Below are positions 36,490-45,379 of a DNA stretch of 64,000 nucleotides, one piece after another. Origin of the DNA: Glaciecola sp964418575. Lineage in GTDB: Bacteria > Pseudomonadota > Gammaproteobacteria > Enterobacterales > Alteromonadaceae. The stretch lies in assembly GCA_964418575.1 (NCBI GenBank), contig CAYQMI010000001.1, positions 15,135 to 79,134 on the forward strand, written 5' to 3'. A program made the position numbers and the translations under genes. The notes beneath the pieces were generated by a model. It was not told the DNA's origin and did not search any database. It saw only the letters and a list, made by a program, of their open reading frames with translations. Each line of letters opens with the position of its first letter. Position 1 is the stretch's first letter.

Positions 36490-37476
36490 TTGCACAGCAG
36501 CGCCAAGCTCCTAATTAAATATTCACTCGGCTTATTATTGCTCTGCAGCCTTTTTGTTTTACCGCCTTCGTTTGAGTTCAATTCACTGGAACTCCACATT
36601 CTATGGCAGTTTAAATTACCTACACTTTTAACTGCTTTACTTGTAGGTGCTTGCATTGCAAGCGCGTCAGCCTGTTTACAAGTGCTCTTAAACAATCCCC
36701 TCGCAGACCCTGGCATAATCGGAATCAGCAGTGGCGCGTCGCTTATGGCAGCAAGCTTTATTTTACTTGCCGGTACGCCAATTGGCATTGCCGTAGGCCT
36801 CGATAGCGTGAATAAAGAGGGCATAAACCTATTGCCTGTATTGTGTTTTGTCGGGGCATTTATTAGTAGTTTGCTGATATTTACCATGGCGCGCTGGATG
36901 GGCGGTGCAGTGAGTACTGTGATTTTAGCCGGTATCGCAATCTCCACCATGTGCAGTGCCATAATTGGTTGGATGTTTTTGATTGCGCCAGCGAGGCAAT
37001 TGCAGAGCTTAACATTTTGGTTGATGGGGAGCTTTAACAATACCAATTGGCAAAGTTTGACAGTTGCGCTGCCCATTGCAGGCATTTGTTTAACGCTTTT
37101 ATTTTTGCGTCAGTCTCGGTTTAACTTGTTGTACTTAGGTGAACAAAGCGCGCAGTTAGCAGGACTTAATACCAAGCGCTTTCAAACCACAAGTTTGCTA
37201 TTAATTTCTGTTTTGGTTGGTTTAAGCGTGTCAATTGCCGGCTCTATTGCGTTTTTAGGCTTATTAGTTCCGCATTTTATTCGCCGTATGTATGGCAACG
37301 ACAACACGCTAGTCGCGCCGCTTGCCGCAATCATAGGCGCATCGGTAATGGTCCTTTGCGCCTTAATAAATGAACAATTGAGCAGTGTAAGCTTGCCAAT
37401 ATCGATACTTACCGCGAGTATTGGCGCGCCATTATTTATTTATGTAATGCTGAAAAATCAAGTCTCAACGGCGTGA
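36490..37476 (+). CDS. btuC: Vitamin B12/iron-type ABC transporter permease (BtuC/FecCD family)
   Basis: Inner-membrane permease of 328 residues with about ten helices. The FecCD signatures are present: LLVGACIASASACLQVLLNNPLADPGIIGISSGASL near the N-terminus and SIAGSIAFLGLLVPHFIRRMYG toward the C-terminus (the ATPase-coupling loop). The TTG at 36490 follows directly after the phosphatase stop. The matching ATPase is at 39126-39866, beyond an opposite-strand glpK. B12 rather than siderophore transport is suggested by the similarity of that ATPase to BtuD; no binding protein or receptor gene is near. Confidence 0.8.
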   Translation: MHSSAKLLIKYSLGLLLLCSLFVLPPSFEFNSLELHILWQFKLPTLLTALLVGACIASASACLQVLLNNPLADPGIIGISSGASLMAASFILLAGTPIGIAVGLDSVNKEGINLLPVLCFVGAFISSLLIFTMARWMGGAVSTVILAGIAISTMCSAIIGWMFLIAPARQLQSLTFWLMGSFNNTNWQSLTVALPIAGICLTLLFLRQSRFNLLYLGEQSAQLAGLNTKRFQTTSLLLISVLVGLSVSIAGSIAFLGLLVPHFIRRMYGNDNTLVAPLAAIIGASVMVLCALINEQLSSVSLPISILTASIGAPLFIYVMLKNQVSTA

Positions 37477-37488
37477 TTTGCCAGTCTT

Positions 37489-38982
37489 TTATTCTTGCGT
37501 AAATGCTAGGGTTGCCTCAACCGCTTTTTGCCACTTGGCTAATAAAGACTTTCGAATGTTTGCATCCAGACTTGGGCTGAACTGCTTATCGACGTGCTTG
37601 TGAGACGCTATATCTTCTAAGTCTTTATATATGCCAGTATACAAACCTGCCAGATATGCTGCGCCCAATGCCGTTGACTCCATTGTGCCAGGACGCTGTA
37701 CCTGCACATCAAGAATGTCAGCTAAAAACTGGCACAGCCAATCATTGCCCACCATTCCACCGTCTACCCAAACGCTGGTCGATTTCATTCCATCGTTTTG
37801 CATTGCGCGCAACAAGTCAAAGGTTTGATAGCAAACAGCTTCCAGTCCAGCGCGAGCAAAGTGCGCTGATGTAGTGTCGCGGGTCATGCCAAACAGACTG
37901 GCACGCGCATTCGGATCCCAGTGCGGTGCACCTAAGCCGGCAAAGCCAGGAACCATAAAAACTCCGTGATCGTAAGACAGTGTTTCTGCCAAAGCTTTAG
38001 TTTGTTTGGCATGTTCTATCACTCTAATACCATCGCGCAGCCATTGTATATTTGCGCCTGCGGTAAAAATAGCGCCTTCAAGTGCGTAAGTTCGTTGTCC
38101 ATTAAGTTGATAGGCGACGGTGCTTAGTAGTTTGCTTTTTGATTCTACTGCGGTTTCACCGGTATTTAGTAGTGCAAAGCATCCCGTGCCATAGGTCGAC
38201 TTAAGCTCACCAGCGCTAAAGCAACATTGACCGAATAGGGCCGCTTGTTGGTCGCCTGCGATGCCGGTAATAGGCAATTCCTCTCCAAGCACTTGTGCAT
38301 CGCTCTTACCAAAATCATCAGATGAGTTTTTAACTTCTGGCAGCATGGCTCGCGGCACATTGAAAAGAGTCAGCAGTTCATCGTCCCATTGTCCGCTGTG
38401 GATATTGTACAAATTAGTGCGAGAGGCGTTTGTGGCGTCAGTTACATGAGACTTACCTTGGCTTAAACGCCATACCAAAAAGGAATCGACGGTTCCAAAA
38501 GCGAGCTCGCCTTTTTCGGCCGCGGCTCTGGCGCCTTGAACGTTCTCTAGAATCCAAGCAATTTTGGTGGCGGAAAAATAAGGGTCTAACAAAAGGCCTG
38601 TTTTACTGCGAACCACATCTAAGTTGTCGGCCAAGCTGTTGCATAGTGATGCAGTTCTGCGGTCTTGCCAAACAATAGCATTATATACCGCTTTGCCGGT
38701 ACGCTTGTTCCACACTAAGGTGGTTTCTCTTTGATTGGTAATACCAATGCATTTAACCTCCACGCCTTTTGCTTTTGCTTGCGCAATCGCCTCTTTACTC
38801 ACGGCAAGAGAGCTTTCCCATATCTCTTCTGGGTCATGTTCAACCCATCCGTTATTTGGATAAATCTGAGTGAATTCTTGTTGAGCGCTTGATACTTGAC
38901 TACCGTCTTTTAAAAACACAATGGCGCGGCTAGAGGTGGTTCCTTGATCTATTGACAAAATGCCGATATCTGAAGTTTGCAT
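37489..38982 (-). CDS. glpK: Glycerol kinase
   Basis: Phosphorylates glycerol to glycerol-3-phosphate. A 497-residue FGGY kinase: N-terminal phosphate-binding loop SIDQGTTSSRAIVF, NNGWVEHDPEEIW, the glycerol-contacting WQDRRTASLC region, ITGIAGDQQAALFGQ, and YFSATKIAWILENV. Length and motifs are standard. It lies on the opposite strand between the two halves of a B12-type transporter, with no glpF or glpD next to it. Its end is 12 bases from the end of btuC (convergent). Confidence 0.97.
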   Translation of the reverse strand: MQTSDIGILSIDQGTTSSRAIVFLKDGSQVSSAQQEFTQIYPNNGWVEHDPEEIWESSLAVSKEAIAQAKAKGVEVKCIGITNQRETTLVWNKRTGKAVYNAIVWQDRRTASLCNSLADNLDVVRSKTGLLLDPYFSATKIAWILENVQGARAAAEKGELAFGTVDSFLVWRLSQGKSHVTDATNASRTNLYNIHSGQWDDELLTLFNVPRAMLPEVKNSSDDFGKSDAQVLGEELPITGIAGDQQAALFGQCCFSAGELKSTYGTGCFALLNTGETAVESKSKLLSTVAYQLNGQRTYALEGAIFTAGANIQWLRDGIRVIEHAKQTKALAETLSYDHGVFMVPGFAGLGAPHWDPNARASLFGMTRDTTSAHFARAGLEAVCYQTFDLLRAMQNDGMKSTSVWVDGGMVGNDWLCQFLADILDVQVQRPGTMESTALGAAYLAGLYTGIYKDLEDIASHKHVDKQFSPSLDANIRKSLLAKWQKAVEATLAFTQE

Positions 38983-39125
38983 AGTATTATTCTTATTAGT
39001 CCCTGTTCCTCAAATAATGACATAATTTGCATGCGTGTTAAACTCTCGATATGACTTAAAACCAAGCAAATTTATGCTGCATAATTCTCAATTTTGCCAG
39101 CGCTCTTAGCTATAGGATTTGTTTC

Positions 39126-39866
39126 TTGCTAGAACTTAATAAAGTATCTCTTAGTGCTAGATTGCAGGACGCGTCTTTGCAATGTAAGCGCTCAGAGTGG
39201 TGGACTTTATTGGGTCCGAATGGCGCAGGGAAGAGTACTTTGTTGAGTCTGGCATCTGGTATTCTGCCAGCGAATTCTGGCTCCCTTTGCTTAGATGGGA
39301 TTAATTTTGACGACTTAAGTTTAAGTGCGCTTGCGGCGAGTCGATGTTTAGTGACGCAATCTTATCGAACCGAGTTTGGAGTGAGCGTATCTGAAGCGCT
39401 ATATTTTTTTACGGGTATGCGCGTTATTCCAGAGCGACTAGAACAATATTTGGAGATAGAGGCGCTTAAAAATAAATCGTTCGAGCGCCTTTCAGGTGGT
39501 GAAAAACAGCGTGTTCACTTAGCAAGAAATCTCATGCAGGTATGGCATCAGATTGAAAGCGGAAATGCCTTAGTGCTCTTAGACGAACCCTTGCAACAGA
39601 TGGATATACGTCACCAAGCCGCTACTTTGAGCTTAATAAAGTCGATACAAGTAATGGGCAATCTCATTGTGATGAGTCACCACGATATAAATCAAAGCCT
39701 AGAATATAGCACTCACCTTTGTTTATTAAAGAATGGCCAAATTCATCAGCAGGGCATTGCCAAAGAGATTGTCAATAAAGAAGCCTTGGAACACTTGTAC
39801 TCACAGGCATTCAGACTCCTAAAAGATGATGCTTCGTCCGTAGAATACTACGTTGTAGCACCCTAG
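39126..39866 (+). CDS. btuD: Vitamin B12/iron-type ABC transporter ATPase (BtuD-like)
   Basis: A 246-residue ATPase with Walker A GPNGAGKST (about residues 32-40), Q-loop VTQSY, signature RLSGGEKQRVHLARNLMQV, Walker B ALVLLDEPLQQMD and switch His MSHHD. The compact length and the LDEPLQQMDIRHQAAT wording resemble BtuD. The start is TTG at 39126, with AGGA about nine bases upstream. It should pair with the permease at 36490-37476. Confidence 0.83.
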   Translation: MLELNKVSLSARLQDASLQCKRSEWWTLLGPNGAGKSTLLSLASGILPANSGSLCLDGINFDDLSLSALAASRCLVTQSYRTEFGVSVSEALYFFTGMRVIPERLEQYLEIEALKNKSFERLSGGEKQRVHLARNLMQVWHQIESGNALVLLDEPLQQMDIRHQAATLSLIKSIQVMGNLIVMSHHDINQSLEYSTHLCLLKNGQIHQQGIAKEIVNKEALEHLYSQAFRLLKDDASSVEYYVVAP

Positions 39867-40110
39867 TTTTTCGTGATTACAACAATAAAATAATGCCTAC
39901 CATAAACGCTACTACTAAAGATTTACGAGCTATCTTAAAAATCAGCATGATGGGGGATATCAGCTAATTACAACTGTGATATGCTTAGCGCAGAATCTCA
40001 TAAAGGCTAGTCGGCACAGTGTTTGTGTAATAAGCATTTGCTTTCCAGTCGTATTTTTTCGCAATTAATCGTCGCAATTATTCTTAGCAATCAACAATAA
40101 AGGAAAACCA

Positions 40111-41460
40111 GTGAGTCAATGGACAATAGATAGTTGGCGGAAAAAGCCAATTTTGCAACAACCAACTTATAATGATCAAAACGCCCTAAAATCAGTGGAA
40201 GCTAAAATTGCTAGCTATCCACCCTTAGTATTTGCTGAAGAAACTCGTCAATTATTTAAACAACTTGGCGATGTTTGCGAAGGAAAAGGGTTTTTATTGC
40301 AAGGTGGTGATTGCGCAGAGTCTTTTGATGAGTTTAACGCGCCGAAAATTCGCGATACTTTTAAAGTTATATTGCAAATGGCGGTGGTATTAACCTTTGC
40401 TGGCCGTTGCCCGGTAACAAAGGTTGCCCGCATGGCGGGGCAGTACGCAAAACCTCGCTCGGGTGATTTTGAAACGATTAATGGCATAAGCCTGCCTTCT
40501 TACAGAGGCGACATTATCAATAGCTTTGAGTTTACCGAACAAGCTAGAGAACCTAATCCTGAGAGAATGCTTGATGCCTATCATCGCAGTGCATCCACGC
40601 TTAATTTGTTAAGAGCCTTCGCTCAAGGTGGTTTGGCCGATTTGCATCAAGTAAATCGCTGGAATATGGCCTTTTTAGAAAACAATCCACTTAAAGAACG
40701 CTACCAAGACTTAGCTACACGTATCGAGGATACCTTAGGCTTTATGGATGTGATTGGTTTAAATAGCGCAAATACTGCGGCTTTGCACGAAACATCGCTT
40801 TATACCTCACACGAGGCTTTATTGCTGAACTACGAGCAAGCCTTAACTCGAATCGACACACTCACCGACAAACCTTATAACTGTTCTGCACACATGTTGT
40901 GGATTGGAGAGCGCACGCGTCAGCTAGATCATGCCCACGTTGAGTTTTTCAGAGGGATTAACAACCCAATTGGTGTGAAAGTGGGTCCGAGCATGCAAGA
41001 AGATGACCTGATATCATTAATTGATGCGCTGAATCCTAACAACCAAGCCGGCAGACTTACGCTTATCACTCGTATGGGCGCAGACAACTTAGCCGAAAAT
41101 TTACCGCGTCTTCTGCGCCGGGTAAAACAGGAGGGTCGCAAGGTAGTGTGGAGCTCTGACCCAATGCACGGTAATACGTTTAAGGCATCAAGCGGTTATA
41201 AAACACGTAATTTCGATGCCATTTTAAAAGAAATTAAACAGTTCTTTGATGTGCATGCCGCTGAAGGAACTCACGCCGGTGGTATTCATTTAGAAATGAC
41301 CGGGCAGCACGTTACTGAATGTACAGGTGGCGCTTATGAAATAAGTGATGACGACCTAGCGCAAGCATATAAAACGCAGTGCGATCCGAGACTCAATGCC
41401 GATCAGGTATTGGAAATGGCGTTTTTGGTGGCTGATCATTTAAAGCAAAGCAAAAGCTAA
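40111..41460 (+). CDS. 3-deoxy-7-phosphoheptulonate synthase, class II
   Basis: First enzyme of the shikimate pathway: joins phosphoenolpyruvate and erythrose-4-phosphate. A 449-residue class II (plant-type) DAHP synthase, recognised from SWRKKPILQQPTY at the N-terminus, LLQGGDCAESF (metal-site Cys), GQYAKPRSGD, LWIGERTRQLD, KVGPSM, and the Glu/His/Asp metal ligands in SSDPMHGNTF, HLEMTGQHVTECTGG and CDPRLN. The start is GTG at 40111 with AAGGA seven to eight bases upstream. It stands alone; a hairpin follows at 41468. Confidence 0.95.
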   Translation: MSQWTIDSWRKKPILQQPTYNDQNALKSVEAKIASYPPLVFAEETRQLFKQLGDVCEGKGFLLQGGDCAESFDEFNAPKIRDTFKVILQMAVVLTFAGRCPVTKVARMAGQYAKPRSGDFETINGISLPSYRGDIINSFEFTEQAREPNPERMLDAYHRSASTLNLLRAFAQGGLADLHQVNRWNMAFLENNPLKERYQDLATRIEDTLGFMDVIGLNSANTAALHETSLYTSHEALLLNYEQALTRIDTLTDKPYNCSAHMLWIGERTRQLDHAHVEFFRGINNPIGVKVGPSMQEDDLISLIDALNPNNQAGRLTLITRMGADNLAENLPRLLRRVKQEGRKVVWSSDPMHGNTFKASSGYKTRNFDAILKEIKQFFDVHAAEGTHAGGIHLEMTGQHVTECTGGAYEISDDDLAQAYKTQCDPRLNADQVLEMAFLVADHLKQSKS

Positions 41461-41467
41461 CAGCTAT

Positions 41468-41494
41468 TTGAGCAATGCTTTGTGCGTTGCTCAA
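41468..41494. terminator. Hairpin between convergent genes, possible bidirectional terminator
   Basis: TTGAGCAA (41468-41475) pairs perfectly with TTGCTCAA (41487-41494). It lies eight bases after the DAHP synthase stop and eight before the end of the minus-strand ABC exporter gene. The T-run on either side is poor, so termination is likely but not certain. Confidence 0.5.
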
Positions 41495-41501
41495 TATTCC
41501 T

Positions 41502-43289
41502 CTACTTATTGCTTTTTTGCTGCGCTTGCCAGAGTTTAGCGTAGTGCCCATCTTGCGATAAAAGACCTTCATGCGTGCCAGATTCTACGATATTGCCTTG
41601 GTGCATTACCAAAATTTGGTCGGCATCGATAATAGTAGAGAGACGATGCGCAATCATAAGACTAGTGTGGCCTTGAGCAAGCTCTTTCAACGCCCTTAGA
41701 ATGCTTTGTTCACTTTGAGAGTCTAAAGAAGAGGTTGCTTCATCAAATACCATAATAGGTGGACGTTTTAAAATTGCACGGGCGATGGCAACCCTCTGTT
41801 TCTCGCCCCCTGAAAGTTTCAAGCCTCGTTCACCTACCTGCGTTTCTGTGCCGTCGGGCAGCTTTTCAATAAACTGGTCGAGGTGAGCAAGTTTTATCGC
41901 CTCCGCAATATCTGCTTCTGTGGCATTTGGGCGACCGTAGCGAATGTTTTCATAAAGGGTGTCGTTAAATAAAACGGTATCTTGCGGCACAATTCCTATG
42001 CTTGCACGTAGAGAGTCTTGAGTGACGTCTTTAATGTTCTGATCATCAATAAAGATACTGCCAGAATTAAGTTCGTAGAAGCGAAACAGCAGCTTTACTA
42101 GCGTCGATTTTCCTGAGCCACTTTCTCCAACGACTGCCACCTTGCTCCCCGCTTCAACGGTAAAACTTAAGTCATTGAGTATTTGGCGTTTTTCATTGTA
42201 GCCAAATCTTAGATTTTCAAAACGTATATTGCCTTGACTAACCTTGAGCTCTTTACTCTGCTTTGAGTCATTAATCTGTGGTTCTCTGTCAAGCAGCATA
42301 AAAAGATTTTCAATATTGGTAAGCGAGCCACGTATCTCCCGATACACAAAGCCTAAAAAGTTAAGCGGCATAAATATTTGCATGGTAAAAGCATTTACCA
42401 GTACAAAGTCGCCTATGGTCATATTACCCGCGGCTACTTCAAATGCGGCCAGCGCCAGCATTGAGGTCATTGCTAGTGCGATAATAAAAGCTTGTCCGCC
42501 ATTTAATGCAAACAGCGAAAGTCGGTTTTTACGTCTGGCAATTTCCCATGCTTCTAAACCCACATCGTAGCGCTGCGCTTCAAACTTTTCGTTGTTAAAG
42601 TACTTGACTGTCTCGAAATTCAATAAACTGTCGATGGCACGAGTATTCGATTGATTGTCGGCTTGGTTCAGCTCTTTAACAAACTTTGTACGCCAATCTG
42701 TTGCGCGCATTGAGAAGAATACGTAAATCACCACAGCAGCTAAAATAACGGTAGCGAAGGTAAAGCCATAGTTATAGAACAAAATGCCAACGACCATTGC
42801 AATTTCTAACAACGTGGGGCCAATATTGAACACCATAAAACGCATTAAGAAGCTGATGCCGCTGGTGCCGCGCTCCATATCTCGTGAGAGCCCACCAGTT
42901 TGCCTTGACAGGTGAAAATCGAGATCGAGACGGTGTAGATGCTCAAATACGGTCAAACCGAGCCGGCGCATCGCTCTTTCAGTCACCCTGCCAAAGAGAG
43001 TGTCGCGTATTTCACCGAATAGCACGTTAGCAAGCCTCAATGCGCCATAAGCAACAATCAGCGCAATAATGACGCTCATTATCTGTTCACTGGCGGTTTC
43101 TAGGTTCAGGTTGTCGACAATGTGCTTGAGGATAAAGGGCAGGGCGACACTGGCAATTTTAGCTGCAACTAAACAACTTAAGGCCAACCATACTCGTCCT
43201 TTGAATTCAGCCAAATATGGCCAAAGTTTTTTTAATATACGCCAGTTAAACTTTGTTTCTTCGTTAACTGGGAATCGAGATGATCGCAT
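41502..43289 (-). CDS. ABC exporter, Atm1/HMT type (fused permease and ATPase)
   Basis: Half-transporter of 595 residues: six helices in the first 310 residues, then an ATPase domain with Walker A GESGSGKSTLV, signature LKLSGGEKQRVAIARAIL, Walker B MVFDEATSSLD and IAHRLSTI. The motif TGGLSRDMERGTSGI and NFETVKYFNNEKFE in the membrane domain are typical of Atm1/HMT1 exporters, which move glutathione-based sulfur or metal conjugates. I start at the ATG at 43289, 11 bases after the stop of the DsrE-like gene; a longer frame to 43343 would overlap that gene. It is the last gene of a five-gene minus-strand operon. Confidence 0.88.
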   Translation of the reverse strand: MRSSRFPVNEETKFNWRILKKLWPYLAEFKGRVWLALSCLVAAKIASVALPFILKHIVDNLNLETASEQIMSVIIALIVAYGALRLANVLFGEIRDTLFGRVTERAMRRLGLTVFEHLHRLDLDFHLSRQTGGLSRDMERGTSGISFLMRFMVFNIGPTLLEIAMVVGILFYNYGFTFATVILAAVVIYVFFSMRATDWRTKFVKELNQADNQSNTRAIDSLLNFETVKYFNNEKFEAQRYDVGLEAWEIARRKNRLSLFALNGGQAFIIALAMTSMLALAAFEVAAGNMTIGDFVLVNAFTMQIFMPLNFLGFVYREIRGSLTNIENLFMLLDREPQINDSKQSKELKVSQGNIRFENLRFGYNEKRQILNDLSFTVEAGSKVAVVGESGSGKSTLVKLLFRFYELNSGSIFIDDQNIKDVTQDSLRASIGIVPQDTVLFNDTLYENIRYGRPNATEADIAEAIKLAHLDQFIEKLPDGTETQVGERGLKLSGGEKQRVAIARAILKRPPIMVFDEATSSLDSQSEQSILRALKELAQGHTSLMIAHRLSTIIDADQILVMHQGNIVESGTHEGLLSQDGHYAKLWQAQQKSNK

Positions 43290-43299
43290 TAATGCATAA

Positions 43300-43833
43300 T
43301 CAAAACGGATTAACCGTATAACCTTGCTGCTGCAACAGTGCATGCGCCGTCATTGCCGATAGCTCAACGCGAACACCTTCAATGAGCTGGTCTTGCTCAA
43401 TAGAATAAGCTTTAGCAGTTTGGCCGCATAGGATGACTTGTACGTTGTTTCGCATCAGTTCTTTTAGCAAAAGAATGTTAGCATTACTTTGTTCCTGCAC
43501 CCGTGTATAGGTAACTTCATCAAGCAAATCAATACCGGCGCGGCCATGGACTACAAGTGCTAACTTTAAGTTCTCTTTAGGCACTCCCGCTGCCGCATGC
43601 ATATTGAGAAATCTTGCTAGGCTGTCAAATTGACGGTTTATCTGACCAGGCTCTGCGCCTTTTGCAACATCAAAGGCCACACTAAAAGCATCGCTTGAAT
43701 CTACGCTTGTAGAGCTAACAGATGCATGCTTTCCGTAGCCTTTGATTAAGGGCCCATCTTCAAACCCAGGCAAATCAGCCGCCTGTATATTGCTTGAAAT
43801 GAGCAATATAACAATGGGGAAAAATTTAATCAT
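43300..43833 (-). CDS. DsrE-family protein with signal peptide
   Basis: A 177-residue protein starting at the ATG at 43833 (AAGG nine bases before). MIKFFPIVILLISSNIQAAD is a signal peptide. The mature part has the DsrE/DsrF-like fold signatures: LKLALVVHGRAGIDLL, a central helix LLKELMRNNVQVILCGQTAKAY with one Cys, and a C-terminal LSAMTAHALLQQQGYTVNPF. DsrE relatives handle sulfur in persulfide relays; exported versions are common but poorly understood. It sits seven bases after the DUF1080 stop, in the operon. Confidence 0.8.
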   Translation of the reverse strand: MIKFFPIVILLISSNIQAADLPGFEDGPLIKGYGKHASVSSTSVDSSDAFSVAFDVAKGAEPGQINRQFDSLARFLNMHAAAGVPKENLKLALVVHGRAGIDLLDEVTYTRVQEQSNANILLLKELMRNNVQVILCGQTAKAYSIEQDQLIEGVRVELSAMTAHALLQQQGYTVNPF

Positions 43834-43840
43834 ACACACC

Positions 43841-44707
43841 TTAGAGGGATTTAAGTTTAATATTCCTAAACCATACTGGATCGCTGTGATCTTGCAAGCC
43901 AATTAAACCAGAAACGGGTACTTGCGACCAGTTTGGATTTAAACCGGGGAATTTGCTTGTTGCTATCATAGCTTCCCATTCAGGGGTGTCCATTTCGTAT
44001 TCAACCACGACTACACCATTTTGAATGTGTTTGACTTTGCGGTCTTCGACATGAATTTCAACTGTATTCCATTCGCCTACTGGCGCAGCATTTTGCGGCA
44101 CAGCTGGTATGAGATCATACAATGAACCTGCTTGGCGATTGCCGTTTTTGCCTTTGCTGGCGTCTGGGTGTCCTTGATTGTCTAAAATTTGCATTTCAGG
44201 CGCAGTTTTCCAAATATAGTCATATTCAGCATCGCCCTGATTTTCGCTACCCAAATAGAAAATTCCTGAGTTGCCATTTTCCGAGATTTTCCAGTCGAGT
44301 TTGAGTACAAAGTCACTGTAGGCTTGATTAAATACAATGTCAGAGCGTTTGGCTTTTTGCTCTTCACTCATTGCGCTTTCACCAACCATGTGCAGCGTAC
44401 CGTCATCTACCACCCAGTTTGGCGGGAAGTCACCGCGGTTGAATGCTCTCCAACCCTTGGTTGTTTCACCGTCAAACAATAAAACAAAGCCTTCTTGTAT
44501 CTCTTTTTCAGTAAGCGTGTTGGCTGGCGCTGTAGCGCTCAGCTCTTGACTGCTTAGCATATCGTCAGCGACGGTAACTTGTGACGAACTACTTTGCATT
44601 GCCGCTTCGCTTGTATTGGCTGCCTGATTGTTATCGCTGCAAGCATTTAAAAAAGCGAGGCTGCAGCCTATAGCGACGAGCGATTTTGTGGTGCTATATT
44701 TCATCAT
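43841..44707 (-). CDS. DUF1080 lipoprotein (3-keto-glycoside hydrolase family)
   Basis: A 288-residue protein. MMKYSTTKSLVAIGCSLAFLNAC is a lipoprotein signal with the lipid Cys at 23; a Ser/Ala/Gln-rich linker leads to the DUF1080 jelly-roll: FVLLFDGETTKGWRAF near 72, NGNSGIFYLGS, YDYIWKTAPEMQILDNQGHPD, and the C-terminal SGLIGLQDHSDPVWFRNIKLK. DUF1080 proteins have been shown to cleave 3-keto sugars in glycosides. Sitting behind a GMC oxidoreductase and its Tat small subunit, it would act in the periplasm on oxidised disaccharides or glycosides. Confidence 0.9.
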   Translation of the reverse strand: MMKYSTTKSLVAIGCSLAFLNACSDNNQAANTSEAAMQSSSSQVTVADDMLSSQELSATAPANTLTEKEIQEGFVLLFDGETTKGWRAFNRGDFPPNWVVDDGTLHMVGESAMSEEQKAKRSDIVFNQAYSDFVLKLDWKISENGNSGIFYLGSENQGDAEYDYIWKTAPEMQILDNQGHPDASKGKNGNRQAGSLYDLIPAVPQNAAPVGEWNTVEIHVEDRKVKHIQNGVVVVEYEMDTPEWEAMIATSKFPGLNPNWSQVPVSGLIGLQDHSDPVWFRNIKLKSL

Positions 44708-44746
44708 GGTTGTCAGTTATTCCTTGTTTATCTTTATATTCGCGTG

Positions 44747-45379
44747 CTAAATCGACCAAGCTCGAGTGTTTTCATCAATGGTAATCTCGCCCTCGTAGGG
44801 TCCAGGTATTGGCAGATAAGCCAATACATTTTCGCCCACGAGTTCAGACTCAAAATAGCCCTCTAAGGTGAGTGCTCTTAAGTTGAACAAAAACACATAC
44901 AGCAAATAATTTTCTTCTTGCCCTGCGGGTGCGCTCGGCGCATTAATCATATTCAGGATTTGTTCAGTTTGCTCGCTCGTTTTGTTGTACAACGCGCTAA
45001 CGTATTCTTGTATATCTTGTTTACTCGCGTTAACCATCTTTGTTTTATATTGGCTTTCAAATTGCTGACGAGCGATATCAAAACCGGCAATAAATTTCGT
45101 TCGCTCTTCTTCACTCATTAACTGGGCATACAATGCATCAATAAAGGTAACAATAGGTACATCTTCAGCCCCAGGAAGAGAGTCTGATTTTGGCAGTATC
45201 ACATGGGTCATAAGTGCTAGGCTATGCGCTTGTTCTTGTGTAAAAAATACGGGGGTAAAGCCTGTGCCTTTGCTAGATGCATATGCGGTGTTTAATACCG
45301 AAAGTACGCTAGCAGATGACAACACCACGCCAGAGCCTAGTACCAATGATTTTAAGGCTTGTCTTCTTGTCATGTTCAT
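44747..45379 (-). CDS. Gluconate 2-dehydrogenase subunit 3 family protein with Tat signal
   Basis: A 210-residue small subunit. MNMTRRQALKSLVLGSGVVL is a twin-arginine signal; the mature part matches the gluconate 2-dehydrogenase subunit 3 pattern (FTQEQAHSLALMTHVILPKSDSLPGAEDVPIVTFIDALY). Such subunits bind a flavin GMC subunit that has no signal of its own and carry it through the Tat pore. The gene overlaps the end of the GMC gene by four bases. Together they may oxidise C3 of sugars. Confidence 0.9.
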   Translation of the reverse strand: MNMTRRQALKSLVLGSGVVLSSASVLSVLNTAYASSKGTGFTPVFFTQEQAHSLALMTHVILPKSDSLPGAEDVPIVTFIDALYAQLMSEEERTKFIAGFDIARQQFESQYKTKMVNASKQDIQEYVSALYNKTSEQTEQILNMINAPSAPAGQEENYLLYVFLFNLRALTLEGYFESELVGENVLAYLPIPGPYEGEITIDENTRAWSI

